From Nocardiopsis flavescens (GTDB lineage Bacteria > Actinomycetota > Actinomycetes > Streptosporangiales > Streptosporangiaceae), in the NCBI RefSeq assembly GCF_900141985.1, contig NZ_FQZK01000013.1, positions 160,079 to 224,078 on the forward strand: a stretch of DNA of 64,000 nt. The letters run 5' to 3'. The number at the start of each line of letters is the position of its first letter. Positions within the stretch are counted from its first letter, which is position 1. The notes under the pieces were generated by a model. The model did not search any database and was not told where the DNA came from. It saw only the letters and a list, made by a program, of their open reading frames with translations. This document shows, in pieces, positions 1 through 8,604 of the stretch. The position numbers and the translations under genes were made by a program.

Positions 1-2
1 TG

Positions 3-221
3 GCCGCGCCCATCGCCATCCTGGCCTGGCTGTTCGTGATGGCGGTCGCCGTGCTGGTGGGGTCGTCGTTCAACGCCGAGATCGACGCCATGTGGCCGAC
101 GGTGCGCACCGCCGCGGCCCGCGCCGAGATCGCCAACCGCCACCTGGAGCGCGCCGACCGCATCATGCGCCGCAGGGAGCAGGCCGTCATCGACACGATC
201 GTCGAGGGCAACGGCCGCTGA
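3..221 (+). CDS. C-terminal part of YihY/BrkB-family membrane protein (partial)
   Basis: The reading frame is already open at the left edge and ends at a TGA at 219-221, so only the last 72 codons are present. The first visible residues are a hydrophobic helix (AAPIAILAWLFVMAVAVLVG) followed by SSFNAEIDAMWP. This pattern, a last membrane span ending in G-x-x-x-NAE, is typical of the C-terminus of YihY/virulence-factor-BrkB (formerly ribonuclease BN) inner-membrane proteins. After it comes a charged cytoplasmic tail (RRREQAVIDTIVEGNGR). The real start lies outside the window. Function in this family is poorly defined. Confidence 0.7.
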   Translation, partial: AAPIAILAWLFVMAVAVLVGSSFNAEIDAMWPTVRTAAARAEIANRHLERADRIMRRREQAVIDTIVEGNGR

Positions 222-1027
222 CCGGTTCCGGCCGGAGCGTACGCCGTGTACCGGAACGCGGCGGTACGCCGACGGGTTCGAGGAGTCCCCGGCGGGCGGA
301 CCGCCTTCCCCCGCCCCTGCGGCCGGACGGCCGGCAAGGGACATCCCCGCGCCCCTGCCGCGACCCCGCGCCCCTTCCGCGACCCCGCGCCCCCTCCGGG
401 ACGGGGCCGCGATCGCGCCCCCTCCGCGACCGGGGTGCACCACGGCGTCCCGCGGCTCTTTTCCGCGCTCCTACCGCCGGGCCGCCACGCGGTCCGGGCC
501 CGCTGCGGCCGAGCCCCGCCGTGCGCCTTTTCGGTCGTACCTGGCGGTATCGTGCACTTCACGGTCCAAACCCGGCCGGCCCTCACCTCCTCCGGGTACG
601 CCCACCCGCCGGCTCCGCACGTCACGGGGGACGTGGGAGGCCAGGGTCGGACGTGAACGATGAGGGCCCGGTGGCCGGATTCGGCCAATTACGGTGTGAA
701 CTCATCGACACATCCGCGTGTCCACATGAACGGGGTTCCGGAAGGGCGGTCGAGCGCCCCCTCCGGGGTTTCGAAGACATGCCAGGTCAGGGGAAGGGGA
801 GCGGGAACACCGTTGACCGCACAGCGCGCCGTGTCCGCCGCCCACCGCCCGTACCCGGGTGGGCCGCGACCGTCACGATCAGTATCATCGCGTTCAGCGT
901 CGACTTCGCGTACGTCGGCACCGCCGCCCGGTGACAGCCCGGGCCGCGTCCCGCCGCGGTCCCCGACCACTGTTCACCGCCACCCGAACACGAACAGGCC
1001 CACCCTTCCCATGCCTTCGGAGGCACC
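222..1027. other. Gene-free interval of about 800 bp
   Basis: Several frames are open here on both strands because of the extreme GC content, but they have Arg/Pro-rich shadow composition and no convincing ribosome-binding site. I see no RNA gene or repeat. The right end presumably holds the promoter of the gene at 1028. The stretch around 685-720 is slightly lower in GC than the rest. Confidence 0.5.
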
Positions 1028-2470
1028 ATGAGCCGGGCGTCCCGTCCGGGGCATCCCCGGCCCACCGCCGTCATCGCCATCGCCCCGGACGAACGCAGCG
1101 CCGAGATCGTCATCGAGGGGCAGCGCCAGGTCGTCACCGGCAGTGTCCCCAAGGAGACCCGGCGCGCCGCGCTGGACGTCGCCACCGGCTACGCCGCCAG
1201 GATCGGCCAGCCGGTGCTCATCGACGCCCGCGACAGCAACGGCTACTGGAACCTGGTCGCCACCCCCGACGGCGTCGTGCAGGCCGCCGACCGGATCCCG
1301 CCGACCTCCGCCCCCGCCCCGGCCGCGGCACAGCCCCCGGTCCCCACCGGCCGGTCCGACCGCGGCAGGCGCGGCCTGCTCATCGCGGGCGCGGCCGTGC
1401 TCGCCGTGGTGCTCCTGGGCGGAGCCGGGATCACCGTCTGGAACCTGCTCCCGGGTGACGACCCCGCCGCGCAGACCACTACGACCGAGGCGCAGGTGCT
1501 GGGCCACCCGGCCCCGCCCGGGTACGCCGACACCGTGGAGTTCGCCGAGGCGCTCGCCCCCGGCAGCCAGCCCGGCGTCTCCCGGGACGGCGAACTCCTG
1601 GCCTTCATGGGCCCCGACGAGCGTCTCACCCTGTTCGACGCCTCGGGTGAGCGCCTGTGGTCGGCCGCCCTCCCGGCCGCCGCCGCCGAGTTCCTGGGCC
1701 CGCCCCGCTTCGTCGACTACGACGGCGCGCGGGCCGTGGTCATGGAGACCACCGGCACCCTCTGGTTCTGGCCGGTCGAGGGGGGCGAGCACACCAGCAT
1801 CACCCTGCCCGAGGACGCCTCCACCCAGTACGTGGGCTCCTCCGCGCTGGTCCGCAGCGGTGACGACGCCCTCGTCCCGACCGGCGGCGAACTGGAGCCG
1901 GTCGAGGTCGACGGCGGGGCCGCCCCGATGCTGGCCGAGGGCACGGAGGTCCTCACCGCGGTCCGCACCGGCGCGTGGACCTGGGTCGACACCGCCGGTG
2001 AGGCCACCGAGGTCAGCGCCGTCCGGCCGGACAACGCCGGCGACATGGACTCCGTGGTCACCGCCCTGCGCGAGTACGTGGTCATCCGCTGGGAGCCGCT
2101 GCGCGGCGAGGGGGCCGTGCTGGCCTTCCACGACAGCCGCGACGGCACCGTCGTGGGCGCCGCCGAGATCGACCCGGACGACCTGGAGGACGTGCGCCAC
2201 CGCTCCGGGCCCATCGGCACCGGGATCGTCTCCTACGGTCCGGTCGTGCTGGACCCCGAGACCGGCGGCACCGCCGTCGTCCCCGGCTTCGAACCCCAGA
2301 TGGCGGTGGGCTCCACCGTGTTCGGCCAGCTCGGCGGTGCGTCGGCGGCGGTCGACGCCGCCGGCGAGGTCCGCCGGCCGGATCCCGCATCGGCCCAGCC
2401 CGCCGGCCTCCTCGGCGCCAACGCCATCGTGGTCCACGAGGACCACCTCTATGCCATCCCCTCTCAGTAG
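1028..2470 (+). CDS. Single-pass membrane protein with extracytoplasmic beta-propeller-like domain
   Basis: 480 residues. The N-terminal ~115 residues are cytoplasmic in character and Pro/Ala-rich at their end. A basic stretch (GRSDRGRRG) precedes one strong membrane helix (about 117-143, LLIAGAAVLAVVLLGGAGIT). A Thr-rich linker follows, then about 310 residues of short beta-like strands with recurring phrases such as DGELLAFMGPDERLTLFD and TGTLWFWPVEGG that resemble a PQQ/WD-type propeller. The ATG at 1028 has GGAGG eight bases upstream. It is followed after 29 bases by a cell-wall-anchored protein gene, so the two may be co-transcribed and both act at the cell surface. I do not recognise a specific family. 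Confidence 0.75.
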   Translation: MSRASRPGHPRPTAVIAIAPDERSAEIVIEGQRQVVTGSVPKETRRAALDVATGYAARIGQPVLIDARDSNGYWNLVATPDGVVQAADRIPPTSAPAPAAAQPPVPTGRSDRGRRGLLIAGAAVLAVVLLGGAGITVWNLLPGDDPAAQTTTTEAQVLGHPAPPGYADTVEFAEALAPGSQPGVSRDGELLAFMGPDERLTLFDASGERLWSAALPAAAAEFLGPPRFVDYDGARAVVMETTGTLWFWPVEGGEHTSITLPEDASTQYVGSSALVRSGDDALVPTGGELEPVEVDGGAAPMLAEGTEVLTAVRTGAWTWVDTAGEATEVSAVRPDNAGDMDSVVTALREYVVIRWEPLRGEGAVLAFHDSRDGTVVGAAEIDPDDLEDVRHRSGPIGTGIVSYGPVVLDPETGGTAVVPGFEPQMAVGSTVFGQLGGASAAVDAAGEVRRPDPASAQPAGLLGANAIVVHEDHLYAIPSQ

Positions 2471-2499
2471 TACCCCCGAGAAAAGAAGAAAGGAGTGGG

Positions 2500-3258
2500 A
2501 TGTCCCCCAAGAAGCGGGCACTGACCGTGACTGCGGCCGGTCTGTTCATGGCCGGGTTCTCCGTCGGTCCGGCGTACGCCGAGACCGTCGAGGAGACCGC
2601 CCCCGAGGCCGCGACTGACGTGGCTCAGGAGGTCCCCCAGCTCGAAGTTGAGCTTCCTATCGACCTTGGCCTCACCGTCGAGACCCCGATCGTTCACGTG
2701 GAAGTTCAGCCCAGCGACAACCCGCCGGCTCCGGACCCCGGTGACGACGGGGGCGACCCCGGTGACGGTGGCGGTGACGACGGCGGCGACCCCGGTGACG
2801 GCGGCGGCGACGACGGCGGCGACCCCGGTGACCCGGGCGGCGAGGACCCGGGCGGTGAAGACCCCGGTGGCGAGGACCCGGGCGGTGAAGACCCCGGTGG
2901 TGAAGACCCCGGTGGCGAGGACCCGGGTGGCGAGGACCCGGGCGGTGAAGACCCCGGTGGCGAGGACCCGGGCGGCGAGGACCCGGGTGGCGAGAACCCC
3001 GGCGGGGAGAACCCCGACCCGGGTGAGGGCGGCGAGCCCGGTGGCGACGGTGACGAGAGCCAGGCTCCCGGCACCTCCGTCCCCGGCGGCAGCACCCCCG
3101 TGACCGCCGGAACCTCCGGTACCAGCGGGACCACGCCGACCCTGCCGACCACCGGTGTCGACATGGAGGGCTTCGTCCTCGGCGGTGCCATCGTCACGGG
3201 CATCGGCGCCCTCGCCCTCTGGGCGGGCGCGCGTCGTCCGTCCCCGGTGATGGAGTAA
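2500..3258 (+). CDS. Repeat-rich LPXTG-type cell-wall-anchored protein
   Basis: 252 residues. Residues 1-27 form a signal peptide (basic MSPKKR, hydrophobic core, AYA-E cleavage site). The middle is highly acidic and glycine/proline-rich, first DPGDGGGDDGG blocks and then twelve GGEDP/GGENP pentapeptides. The C-terminus has LPTTG near residue 216, a hydrophobic helix and a short basic tail (ARRPSP), which is the sortase sorting signal. The middle region is probably an extended wall-spanning stalk. There is no recognisable catalytic or adhesive domain, so the protein may be a spacer or surface-display element. AAAGGAG lies just before the ATG. The preceding gene encodes a surface membrane protein. 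A homopolymeric-looking repeat of this kind can vary in copy number between strains. Confidence 0.85.
   Translation: MSPKKRALTVTAAGLFMAGFSVGPAYAETVEETAPEAATDVAQEVPQLEVELPIDLGLTVETPIVHVEVQPSDNPPAPDPGDDGGDPGDGGGDDGGDPGDGGGDDGGDPGDPGGEDPGGEDPGGEDPGGEDPGGEDPGGEDPGGEDPGGEDPGGEDPGGEDPGGENPGGENPDPGEGGEPGGDGDESQAPGTSVPGGSTPVTAGTSGTSGTTPTLPTTGVDMEGFVLGGAIVTGIGALALWAGARRPSPVME
2836..3015 (+). repeat. 15-bp tandem repeat, 12 copies, coding
   Basis: Twelve in-frame copies of a 15-base unit encode ten GGEDP and two GGENP pentapeptides inside the LPXTG protein. Copies differ almost only at third codon positions (GAG/GAA, GGC/GGT, CCG/CCC), so the protein repeat is more conserved than the DNA. The array is coding, has no spacers and is not a CRISPR. 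Confidence 0.95.
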
Positions 3259-3328
3259 CGAAGCGGGACACCGCGGCGGGACGGCACACCCCGCCGGTCG
3301 CGGCCTCCGGGCCGCGGGCCGTGTGCAA

Positions 3329-3360
3329 GGGCCCCCGAACGCTCCGGCGTCCGGGGGCCC
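3329..3360. terminator. Hairpin between convergent genes
   Basis: A 9-bp perfect stem (GGGCCCCCG at 3329-3337 and CGGGGGCCC at 3352-3360) with a 14-base loop lies between the LPXTG gene (plus) and the MFS gene (minus). It could terminate transcription from both sides. There is no T-tract, as is usual in actinomycetes. Confidence 0.6.
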
Positions 3361-3418
3361 GCCCCTTGTGCCGCGGCCCCGCTCCCGCCCGGCCCGCGGA
3401 CACGGGGCCGCCGCCCTG

Positions 3419-4612
3419 TCAGGCGCGCGGGCGCAGCGCGGGCGCCAGCAGGAAGGCACCCACCCCGGCCGCGGCGATCACCCACAGCGCGGTTCCCAGC
3501 GCCGTCGCGTCCGCGATCAGCCCCACCGCCGGCGGGAACGCCAGGAAGCCCGCGCGTCCCAGCCACCCCACGACGGTCACCCCGTCGCCGGTGCGCACCC
3601 CGGGCACGTTCCCGGCGGCCGCCAGGGTCAGCGGGAACAGCGTGGAGACCCCCAGGCCCATCACGCCGAACCCGATGACGGTCGTGGCCTGGTGCGGCAC
3701 CGCCAGCGCCAGCGCGACCCCGCCCGCCGCCAGCAGGCCGCAGGCCCGCCCGACGCCGACGGCGCCGAACCGGTCGGTCACCCGGTCGCCGAGCAGTCGG
3801 CCGACCACCATCATCGCCTGGCAGGCCACGAACGGCATCGCCGCCAGGAACAGCGCCGCGTCCAGCTCGTCGGCCATGTACACGGCGCCCCACGACGCCG
3901 CGGAGTCCTCGATACCCCCGGCCAGCATCAGCAGCACGCCCAGCAGGACCAGCAGCAGCACCGCCCGCCCGGGCATGCGCGGGCGCCGCCCGTCCTCCTC
4001 GTGGGCGCCGTCGGCCCGCTCGCTGTCCTCCGGACCGGGCAGGAGCATCCGGGCCACCGTCAGGTTCACCGCCACCAGCACCAGGGCCGTGCCGCCCAGG
4101 TGCCACAGGATCGGCACCCCGGCCCCGGCCATGACCGCGCCGAGCAGGCCGCCGGAGACCGCCGCCAGACTCCAGACCGCGTGGAACGTGTTGATGATGG
4201 TCCGCCCGTACCGGCGCTGGACCCGCAGACCGTGCGAGTTCTGCGCCGAGTCCGTCCAGGCGTCGGCGCAGCCCATGACGAACAGGGCGCCCGCCAGCGC
4301 CCACCAGTTCTGCGCCAGCGCGATGAAGGGGAGCGCTCCCAGCGACAGCAGGCTGGTCCCCACCGCGGTGGGCCCGCTGCCGAACCTGTGAATCAGCGGC
4401 CCGGCGAGCATCCCCGTGAGGATCGCGCCGGTCGGCATCGCCGCGATCGCCAGTCCCAGCTCCGCGTTGCTCAGCCCCAGGCCGGTCTTGATCGCCGGGA
4501 GCCAGGGGACCGCGTTGGTGTACGTGAACCCGTTGACGAAGAAGAGGGTGGAGACCGCGATCCGGGCCCGGCGGGCCTGCGCGGGGGGAGCTGTGGTCTT
4601 CGGACTGTTCAT
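3419..4612 (-). CDS. MFS transporter (YbjJ-like)
   Basis: 397 residues, 12 predicted membrane spans. The N-terminal half begins STLFFVNGFTYTNAVPWLPAIK, and the pattern of a conserved N-terminal N-G-x-x-x-x-N followed by W-x-P-x-I-K is seen in the YbjJ/FucP-like branch of the major facilitator superfamily. Helix 5 carries HAVWSLAAVSGGLLGA. A charged loop (EDSERADGAHEEDGRR) separates the two six-helix halves. The ATG at 4612 is the first Met before the hydrophobic part. The gene is divergent from the GNAT gene across a 307-bp gap in which I see no other gene. The substrate cannot be told from sequence. Confidence 0.85.
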   Translation of the reverse strand: MNSPKTTAPPAQARRARIAVSTLFFVNGFTYTNAVPWLPAIKTGLGLSNAELGLAIAAMPTGAILTGMLAGPLIHRFGSGPTAVGTSLLSLGALPFIALAQNWWALAGALFVMGCADAWTDSAQNSHGLRVQRRYGRTIINTFHAVWSLAAVSGGLLGAVMAGAGVPILWHLGGTALVLVAVNLTVARMLLPGPEDSERADGAHEEDGRRPRMPGRAVLLLVLLGVLLMLAGGIEDSAASWGAVYMADELDAALFLAAMPFVACQAMMVVGRLLGDRVTDRFGAVGVGRACGLLAAGGVALALAVPHQATTVIGFGVMGLGVSTLFPLTLAAAGNVPGVRTGDGVTVVGWLGRAGFLAFPPAVGLIADATALGTALWVIAAAGVGAFLLAPALRPRA

Positions 4613-4919
4613 GGGTCTCCCACGGACGGCTGTTCGGTGCCTGCGGATGGTACCGACTCCGGTCCGTGCCCGGCCATGCGATTCCCGGCTCCCGCGATCG
4701 CCGGTCCGCCGGGCTTGCCATTCGCCGCCGTCCGGATTTACATAGGGGTTCCGCTCTGTGACCGCGACGCCCCCCGACGACCGCCCACGACCCCACCCGG
4801 TCACCGCCGAACCCGGCCCCGCCCCCGGCGACCCGCTCGCGCGCGGGGCACGGCGCCCCGCGCCGCCTCCCTCGCCCCGGCCCCCGCACCCGCGGCGGCC
4901 GGGCGGAACGGAAGAGCCC

Positions 4920-5480
4920 ATGATCGATAAGCGCGCGCTGCGAGACGAGCCCACCCTCACCGGAAAGCACGTGCGCCTGGTGCCCCTGGGCCCCGAGCAC
5001 ACGGACGCGTACTTCGCGGCGGGTCTGGACGAGGAGATCCGAAGACTCACCGGGACCCACCACCACCTCACCTACGCCGAGGCCAGGGACTGGTGCGCGC
5101 GCCGCCCGCGGCGCCCCGACCGGCTGGACCTGGCCATCACCGACCCCCGCGACGGCCGCTTCCTGGGCGAGCTGTCGCTGTACTCGGTGGTCCCCGAGAA
5201 CGAGAGCGCCGGGTACCGGATCGCCCTGTCCGCCCTGGCGTTCACCGGGCGCGGCCTGGGCCGGGAGGCCACACGGATGGTGCTGGAGTACGCCTTCGAG
5301 CAGGTGGGGCTGCACCGGGTGTGGCTGTACGTCTACGCCTTCAACATGAGGGCCATCGCGGTGTACCGCTCCTGCGGATTCTCGGTCGAGGGGCGGCTGC
5401 GCGACTCCCTGCTCTGGGAGGGGCGCCGCCACGACGCGCTGCTCATGGCGGTGCTGAGGAACGGCGCCCGCAGGTCCTGA
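4920..5480 (+). CDS. GNAT-family N-acetyltransferase (RimJ/RimL type)
   Basis: 186 residues. The start is taken at the ATG at 4920, preceded by GGAAGAG. The frame is open further upstream but there it encodes Pro/Arg-rich shadow sequence. The fold is that of GNAT enzymes which acetylate amino groups with acetyl-CoA: LTGKHVRLVPLGPEHTDAYF at the N-terminus, then LAFTGRGLGREATRMVLEYAF (the R/Q-G-x-G-x-G/A acetyl-CoA loop), then LHRVWLYVYAFNMRAIAVYRSCGF, the V-x-x-x-N-x-x-A-x-x-x-Y-x-x-x-GF signature of the RimJ/RimL branch. The substrate (ribosomal protein, antibiotic or small amine) is unknown. Confidence 0.88.
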   Translation: MIDKRALRDEPTLTGKHVRLVPLGPEHTDAYFAAGLDEEIRRLTGTHHHLTYAEARDWCARRPRRPDRLDLAITDPRDGRFLGELSLYSVVPENESAGYRIALSALAFTGRGLGREATRMVLEYAFEQVGLHRVWLYVYAFNMRAIAVYRSCGFSVEGRLRDSLLWEGRRHDALLMAVLRNGARRS

Positions 5481-5615
5481 GCCGGGGGTTTTGACCGCGG
5501 CCGGGGTTGCAACCTCCGCCTCCCGGGGTATGTCCGGTACCACTTTTCCATCGGCTCCCTTCGGGACGGCGAGAGGCGAGAGGAGCGGCGCCCCAGCCCG
5601 GCGCCGGTACTGCCC

Positions 5616-6923
5616 ATGAATCCGGTACCCGTGTCCCTGCCCTTCACCGACCGCTCCGAGGCGGGCCGCCGCCTCGCGGAGCGGGTCCGTCCCCACGCCG
5701 TCGACGACCCCCTGGTGCTGGCCCTGCCGCGGGGCGGTGTCCCGGTCGGGGCGGAGCTGGCCCGCCGCCTCGACGCCGACTTCGACGTCCTGGTCGTCCG
5801 CAAGATCGGCCTGCCGGGCCGGCCCGAACTCGGGGTCGGCGCGATCGCCGAGGACGGCCGCGTCCTCTTCGACGACCTCGCGCTGGCCCGGATGCGGGTG
5901 CCCCGCCAGGCCCTGTCCGGGACCGTGGACGCCGAGCGCGCCGAACTCGACCGCCGCCGGCGGGTGTACCGGGGGGAGCGCCCGCCCCCGCGGATCGCCG
6001 GGCGCGACTGCGTGGTCGTCGACGACGGGGTGGCCACCGGCGGCACCGCCCGCGCCGCCCTGCGCATGGTCCGCCAGGCCGGTCCGGCCCAGCTGGTGCT
6101 GGCCGTCCCGGTGGCCTCCAGGGAGGCGATCGCGATGCTCGGGGAGGAGGCCGACGCCGTGGTGGTGCTGGGCGTCCCCGACAACTTCCGCGCGGTGGGG
6201 GAGTGGTACCGCGACTTCGACCAGCTCTCCGACGGCCACGTCACCGCCATCATGTCGGAGGTGGGGCGCAGCCACAGCAGGCCGGGCACGGCCCGGGGCG
6301 TGCGGGTGCGTGCGGGCGACGTCTACCTCGACGGGGACCTCACCCTCCCGGCGGTCCTGCGCGGCGCCGCGGTGCTGGCGTTCGGGGAGGCGCGCGGGGA
6401 TCCGCGCTGGCGGGCGATCGCCTCGGTGCTGCAGAGGTCGGGGTACGCGACCCTCATGCTGGACCTGCTGGTGGGCGACGAGCGCTCCTCGGTGGGCGGC
6501 GGCGCCGCCACGGAGGTGCTGGGCGAACGGCTGAGTTCGGCCGTCACCTGGCTGCGCCGGGCCACCGATGCCGCGAGCGAGCCGGTGGGCGTGCTGGGCT
6601 CGGGGGCGGCCGCCCCGGCGGCGCTGGTGACCGCCGCGCGGCGGCCCGGCGACGTGGCCGGGGTGGTGGTGCACGGCGGCCGGATCGACCTGGCCGAGCC
6701 GGCCCTGCCCGAGGTCCGGGCCCCGGTCCTGGTGCTCCTGGAGAGCCGGGACTCGTTCGTGCGCGAACTGGGGGAGTGGGCGCGGGGGCGGATGGGCGGG
6801 CCCACCGACCTCAAGGTGATGTCGGGCGCGGAGGAACTGCTGCGGGGCGCCAAGGAGTGGCGCCGGGTGGCGGTGGAGACCCAGGACTGGTTCGACCGGT
6901 ACCTGCCGCGCCGCGGAGGCTGA
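5616..6923 (+). CDS. Phosphoribosyltransferase fused to alpha/beta-hydrolase-like domain
   Basis: 435 residues. Residues 1-215 are a type I phosphoribosyltransferase-like domain: DPLVLALPRGGVPVGAELA, the flexible-loop region VVRKIGLPGRPELGVGAIAEDG and the PRPP-binding motif VVVDDGVATGGTARAAL at about 131-147. Residues 225-430 resemble a dienelactone-hydrolase/alpha-beta-hydrolase domain (VYLDGDLTLPAVLRGAAVLAFG, SGYATLMLDLLVGDE, VGVLGSGAAAPAALVTAA). The expected nucleophile elbow G-x-S-x-G reads LGSGAAAP, so a serine is present but the motif is imperfect. Fusions of these two domains occur in actinobacteria and their substrate is unknown. A strong terminator follows. Confidence 0.85.
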   Translation: MNPVPVSLPFTDRSEAGRRLAERVRPHAVDDPLVLALPRGGVPVGAELARRLDADFDVLVVRKIGLPGRPELGVGAIAEDGRVLFDDLALARMRVPRQALSGTVDAERAELDRRRRVYRGERPPPRIAGRDCVVVDDGVATGGTARAALRMVRQAGPAQLVLAVPVASREAIAMLGEEADAVVVLGVPDNFRAVGEWYRDFDQLSDGHVTAIMSEVGRSHSRPGTARGVRVRAGDVYLDGDLTLPAVLRGAAVLAFGEARGDPRWRAIASVLQRSGYATLMLDLLVGDERSSVGGGAATEVLGERLSSAVTWLRRATDAASEPVGVLGSGAAAPAALVTAARRPGDVAGVVVHGGRIDLAEPALPEVRAPVLVLLESRDSFVRELGEWARGRMGGPTDLKVMSGAEELLRGAKEWRRVAVETQDWFDRYLPRRGG

Positions 6924-6960
6924 GCCCCCGCGGGGGCCGTCTCCGGTCCGGGAAACGAAG

Positions 6961-7002
6961 AACCCGCGTCGCCGCCGGCTTCGTGCCGGGGCGACGCGGG
7001 TT
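6961..7002. terminator. Strong bidirectional hairpin terminator
   Basis: A 13-bp perfect stem (AACCCGCGTCGCC at 6961-6973, GGCGACGCGGGTT at 6990-7002) flanked by A-rich bases on the left and T-rich bases on the right. The 16-base loop can itself pair. It lies between the fusion gene on plus and whiB on minus, and serves both. Confidence 0.85.
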
Positions 7003-7056
7003 TCGCACGGGGCCGGGGCCGCCGAGGAGAGGAGAGTCGACCGGGGGTGCCCGGAA

Positions 7057-7356
7057 TCAGGCGGCGTTGGCGCGACGCATACGACGACGGCGCTCAGAGG
7101 CGCGCTCGTCCTCGTTCAGGCCGCCCCAGGTCCCGTACTTCTCCGGACGCGAGATCGCGTAGTCCAGGCAGTCGGTTCGAACCGGGCAGGCCGCACAGAT
7201 CTCCTTGGCCTTGCGCTCGCGGATCTCCCGCTCCGGCTGGCGCTCGCCATCCGGGCCGAAGAAGAGCACAAGGTCCTCGCCCCGGCACGCGGCGGCATCC
7301 TGCCACCCCCAGCTCGGGCGGGGGCGCAGCGCGGCCTGCCGACGTACCTGAGACAT
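7057..7356 (-). CDS. WhiB-family iron-sulfur transcriptional regulator
   Basis: 99 residues, the usual Wbl size. The four cluster-ligand cysteines are visible in AAACRGEDLVLFF, then EICAACPVRTDCLDYAI (C-x2-C-x5-C). The turn motif YGTWGGLNEDER and a very basic C-terminus (RRRRMRRANAA) follow. Wbl proteins bind a [4Fe-4S] cluster sensitive to O2 and NO, contact the sigma factor and control development, redox balance or antibiotic resistance. The upstream leader (7357 onward) is relatively AT-rich, and AGAGGTGG sits before the ATG. Which Wbl subgroup this is cannot be stated with certainty. There is no RGRP AT-hook, so it is not WhiB7. Confidence 0.95.
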   Translation of the reverse strand: MSQVRRQAALRPRPSWGWQDAAACRGEDLVLFFGPDGERQPEREIRERKAKEICAACPVRTDCLDYAISRPEKYGTWGGLNEDERASERRRRMRRANAA

Positions 7357-8073
7357 GCTTGAACCACCTCTACTGAAATCACTAGTAAGCTGTCGTAAAA
7401 AGCTTCAGTCACCTAAAAGTCGGTCATGCGGCGTGAGCGACCCCGCACGACGCAAACGCCGAACGGTACAGGCGATGTTCCCCGGTGTGGCTGAGACCAC
7501 GAGGAGCACGCGACCATCGGCGATACGCCGACTGCGGGTGTGCTCTCACGCGAACGGCTCTCGGAGGCGGTGACAGGCCATCCGTCCGAGCCGGTACGTA
7601 ATCATGCCATCCCCACTCCCGATCGTGCACGGGGGGTGGGGAAATTACTCGCCCAACCGTTACCGAAAACTGGTGCCTAGCGGCTGGTCTCCGGTCGTTT
7701 GTCCGAGTTCGTCGCTTATTGCAAGAACAGGCGTCTTGTGAAGGACACAGCACATCGTATGGGGCGATGTCCCTCCTGCCTAGGGGCTTCCCTTGATACG
7801 CCGATCACATTGCGGACACGACACGTCACCGCGATTGGGTGCGACCGTATGTCCTCACCGTGCGTCGCCGCCACCGCCGGGACGGCCGCCCGCGGGGCGG
7901 GTGCCGCCCCGCGATGACCCGCCGCCCCACCGTCCGGCGCCCCTAGGGGAAGGACCAGGGGCGCGCAGGGGGAACCGGGTCGTGGTGCGCGGGCGTCACA
8001 CGCGATAGAAATCGAGGTACGCCCCGACGCGGGGCGCCCCTCCCCGCACCACCACCAAGGAGTTCGACTGGCC
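7357..8073. other. Gene-free divergent regulatory region between whiB and yccF
   Basis: 717 bp without a convincing gene. The part next to whiB (7357-7700) is visibly less GC-rich than its surroundings and includes a small palindrome ACTAGT at 7381, as expected of a regulated whiB promoter with a long leader. Short frames here lack ribosome-binding sites. I see no RNA structure I can name. Confidence 0.5.
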
Positions 8074-8481
8074 GTGGCCCTCCTACGGTTCATCCTCAAC
8101 ATCATCTGGCTCTTCGTCGCGGGCTTCTGGCTCGCGGTGGGCTACGCCTTCGCCGGGATCATCTGCTTCATCCTCATCGTGACGATCCCCTTCGGCGTCG
8201 CCTCCTTCCGGATGGCCGGATACGCCCTGTGGCCCTTCGGCCGCGAACTCGTGCGCAGGCCCGGTGCGGGAACGGGCAGCACCGTCCTCAACGTGATCTG
8301 GGTGATCATCGCCGGCTGGTGGCTCACCCTCGGGCACATCGCCACCGCCATCGGCCTCGCCGTCACCATCATCGGCATCCCCATGGCCTGGGCGTCGATC
8401 AAGATGATCCCGGTCGCGCTCGCCCCCTTCGGCAATGAGATCGTCGAAAGCGGCCGTCCGCGGGAACCCTGGCAGTTCTGA
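8074..8481 (+). CDS. YccF-domain inner-membrane protein
   Basis: 135 residues in two internally similar halves, each with the YccF signature: LLRFILNIIWLFVAGFWLAV ... IPFGVASFRMAGYALWPFG, and VLNVIWVIIAGWWLTLGHIA ... IPMAWASIKMIPVALAPFG. Each half has two membrane segments, giving about four. GTG is used as start, with AAGGAG 11 bases upstream. Function is unknown for the family. It stands alone ahead of an AI-2E-family permease gene. Confidence 0.9.
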   Translation: MALLRFILNIIWLFVAGFWLAVGYAFAGIICFILIVTIPFGVASFRMAGYALWPFGRELVRRPGAGTGSTVLNVIWVIIAGWWLTLGHIATAIGLAVTIIGIPMAWASIKMIPVALAPFGNEIVESGRPREPWQF

Positions 8482-8604
8482 CGCCGTTCTCACGCCGACG
8501 GGTGCGAACCCCCCATCCCCCGGACGCATCATCTTCAACAGAACTTCCGCGTACCCCTTCCACCCCGGGAAGGGGGCGCGCCCAGCAGTGAGAATGGAGT
8601 CGAT

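Noticed and set aside
246..1031. Several plus- and minus-strand frames in the first intergenic region
   Set aside because: Arg/Pro-rich, overlapping one another in different frames, no ribosome-binding sites and no recognisable domain.
3259..6674. Long minus-strand frame running across the LPXTG, MFS, GNAT and PRT genes
   Set aside because: It is antisense or out of frame to genes with clear family motifs, and its composition is shadow-like.
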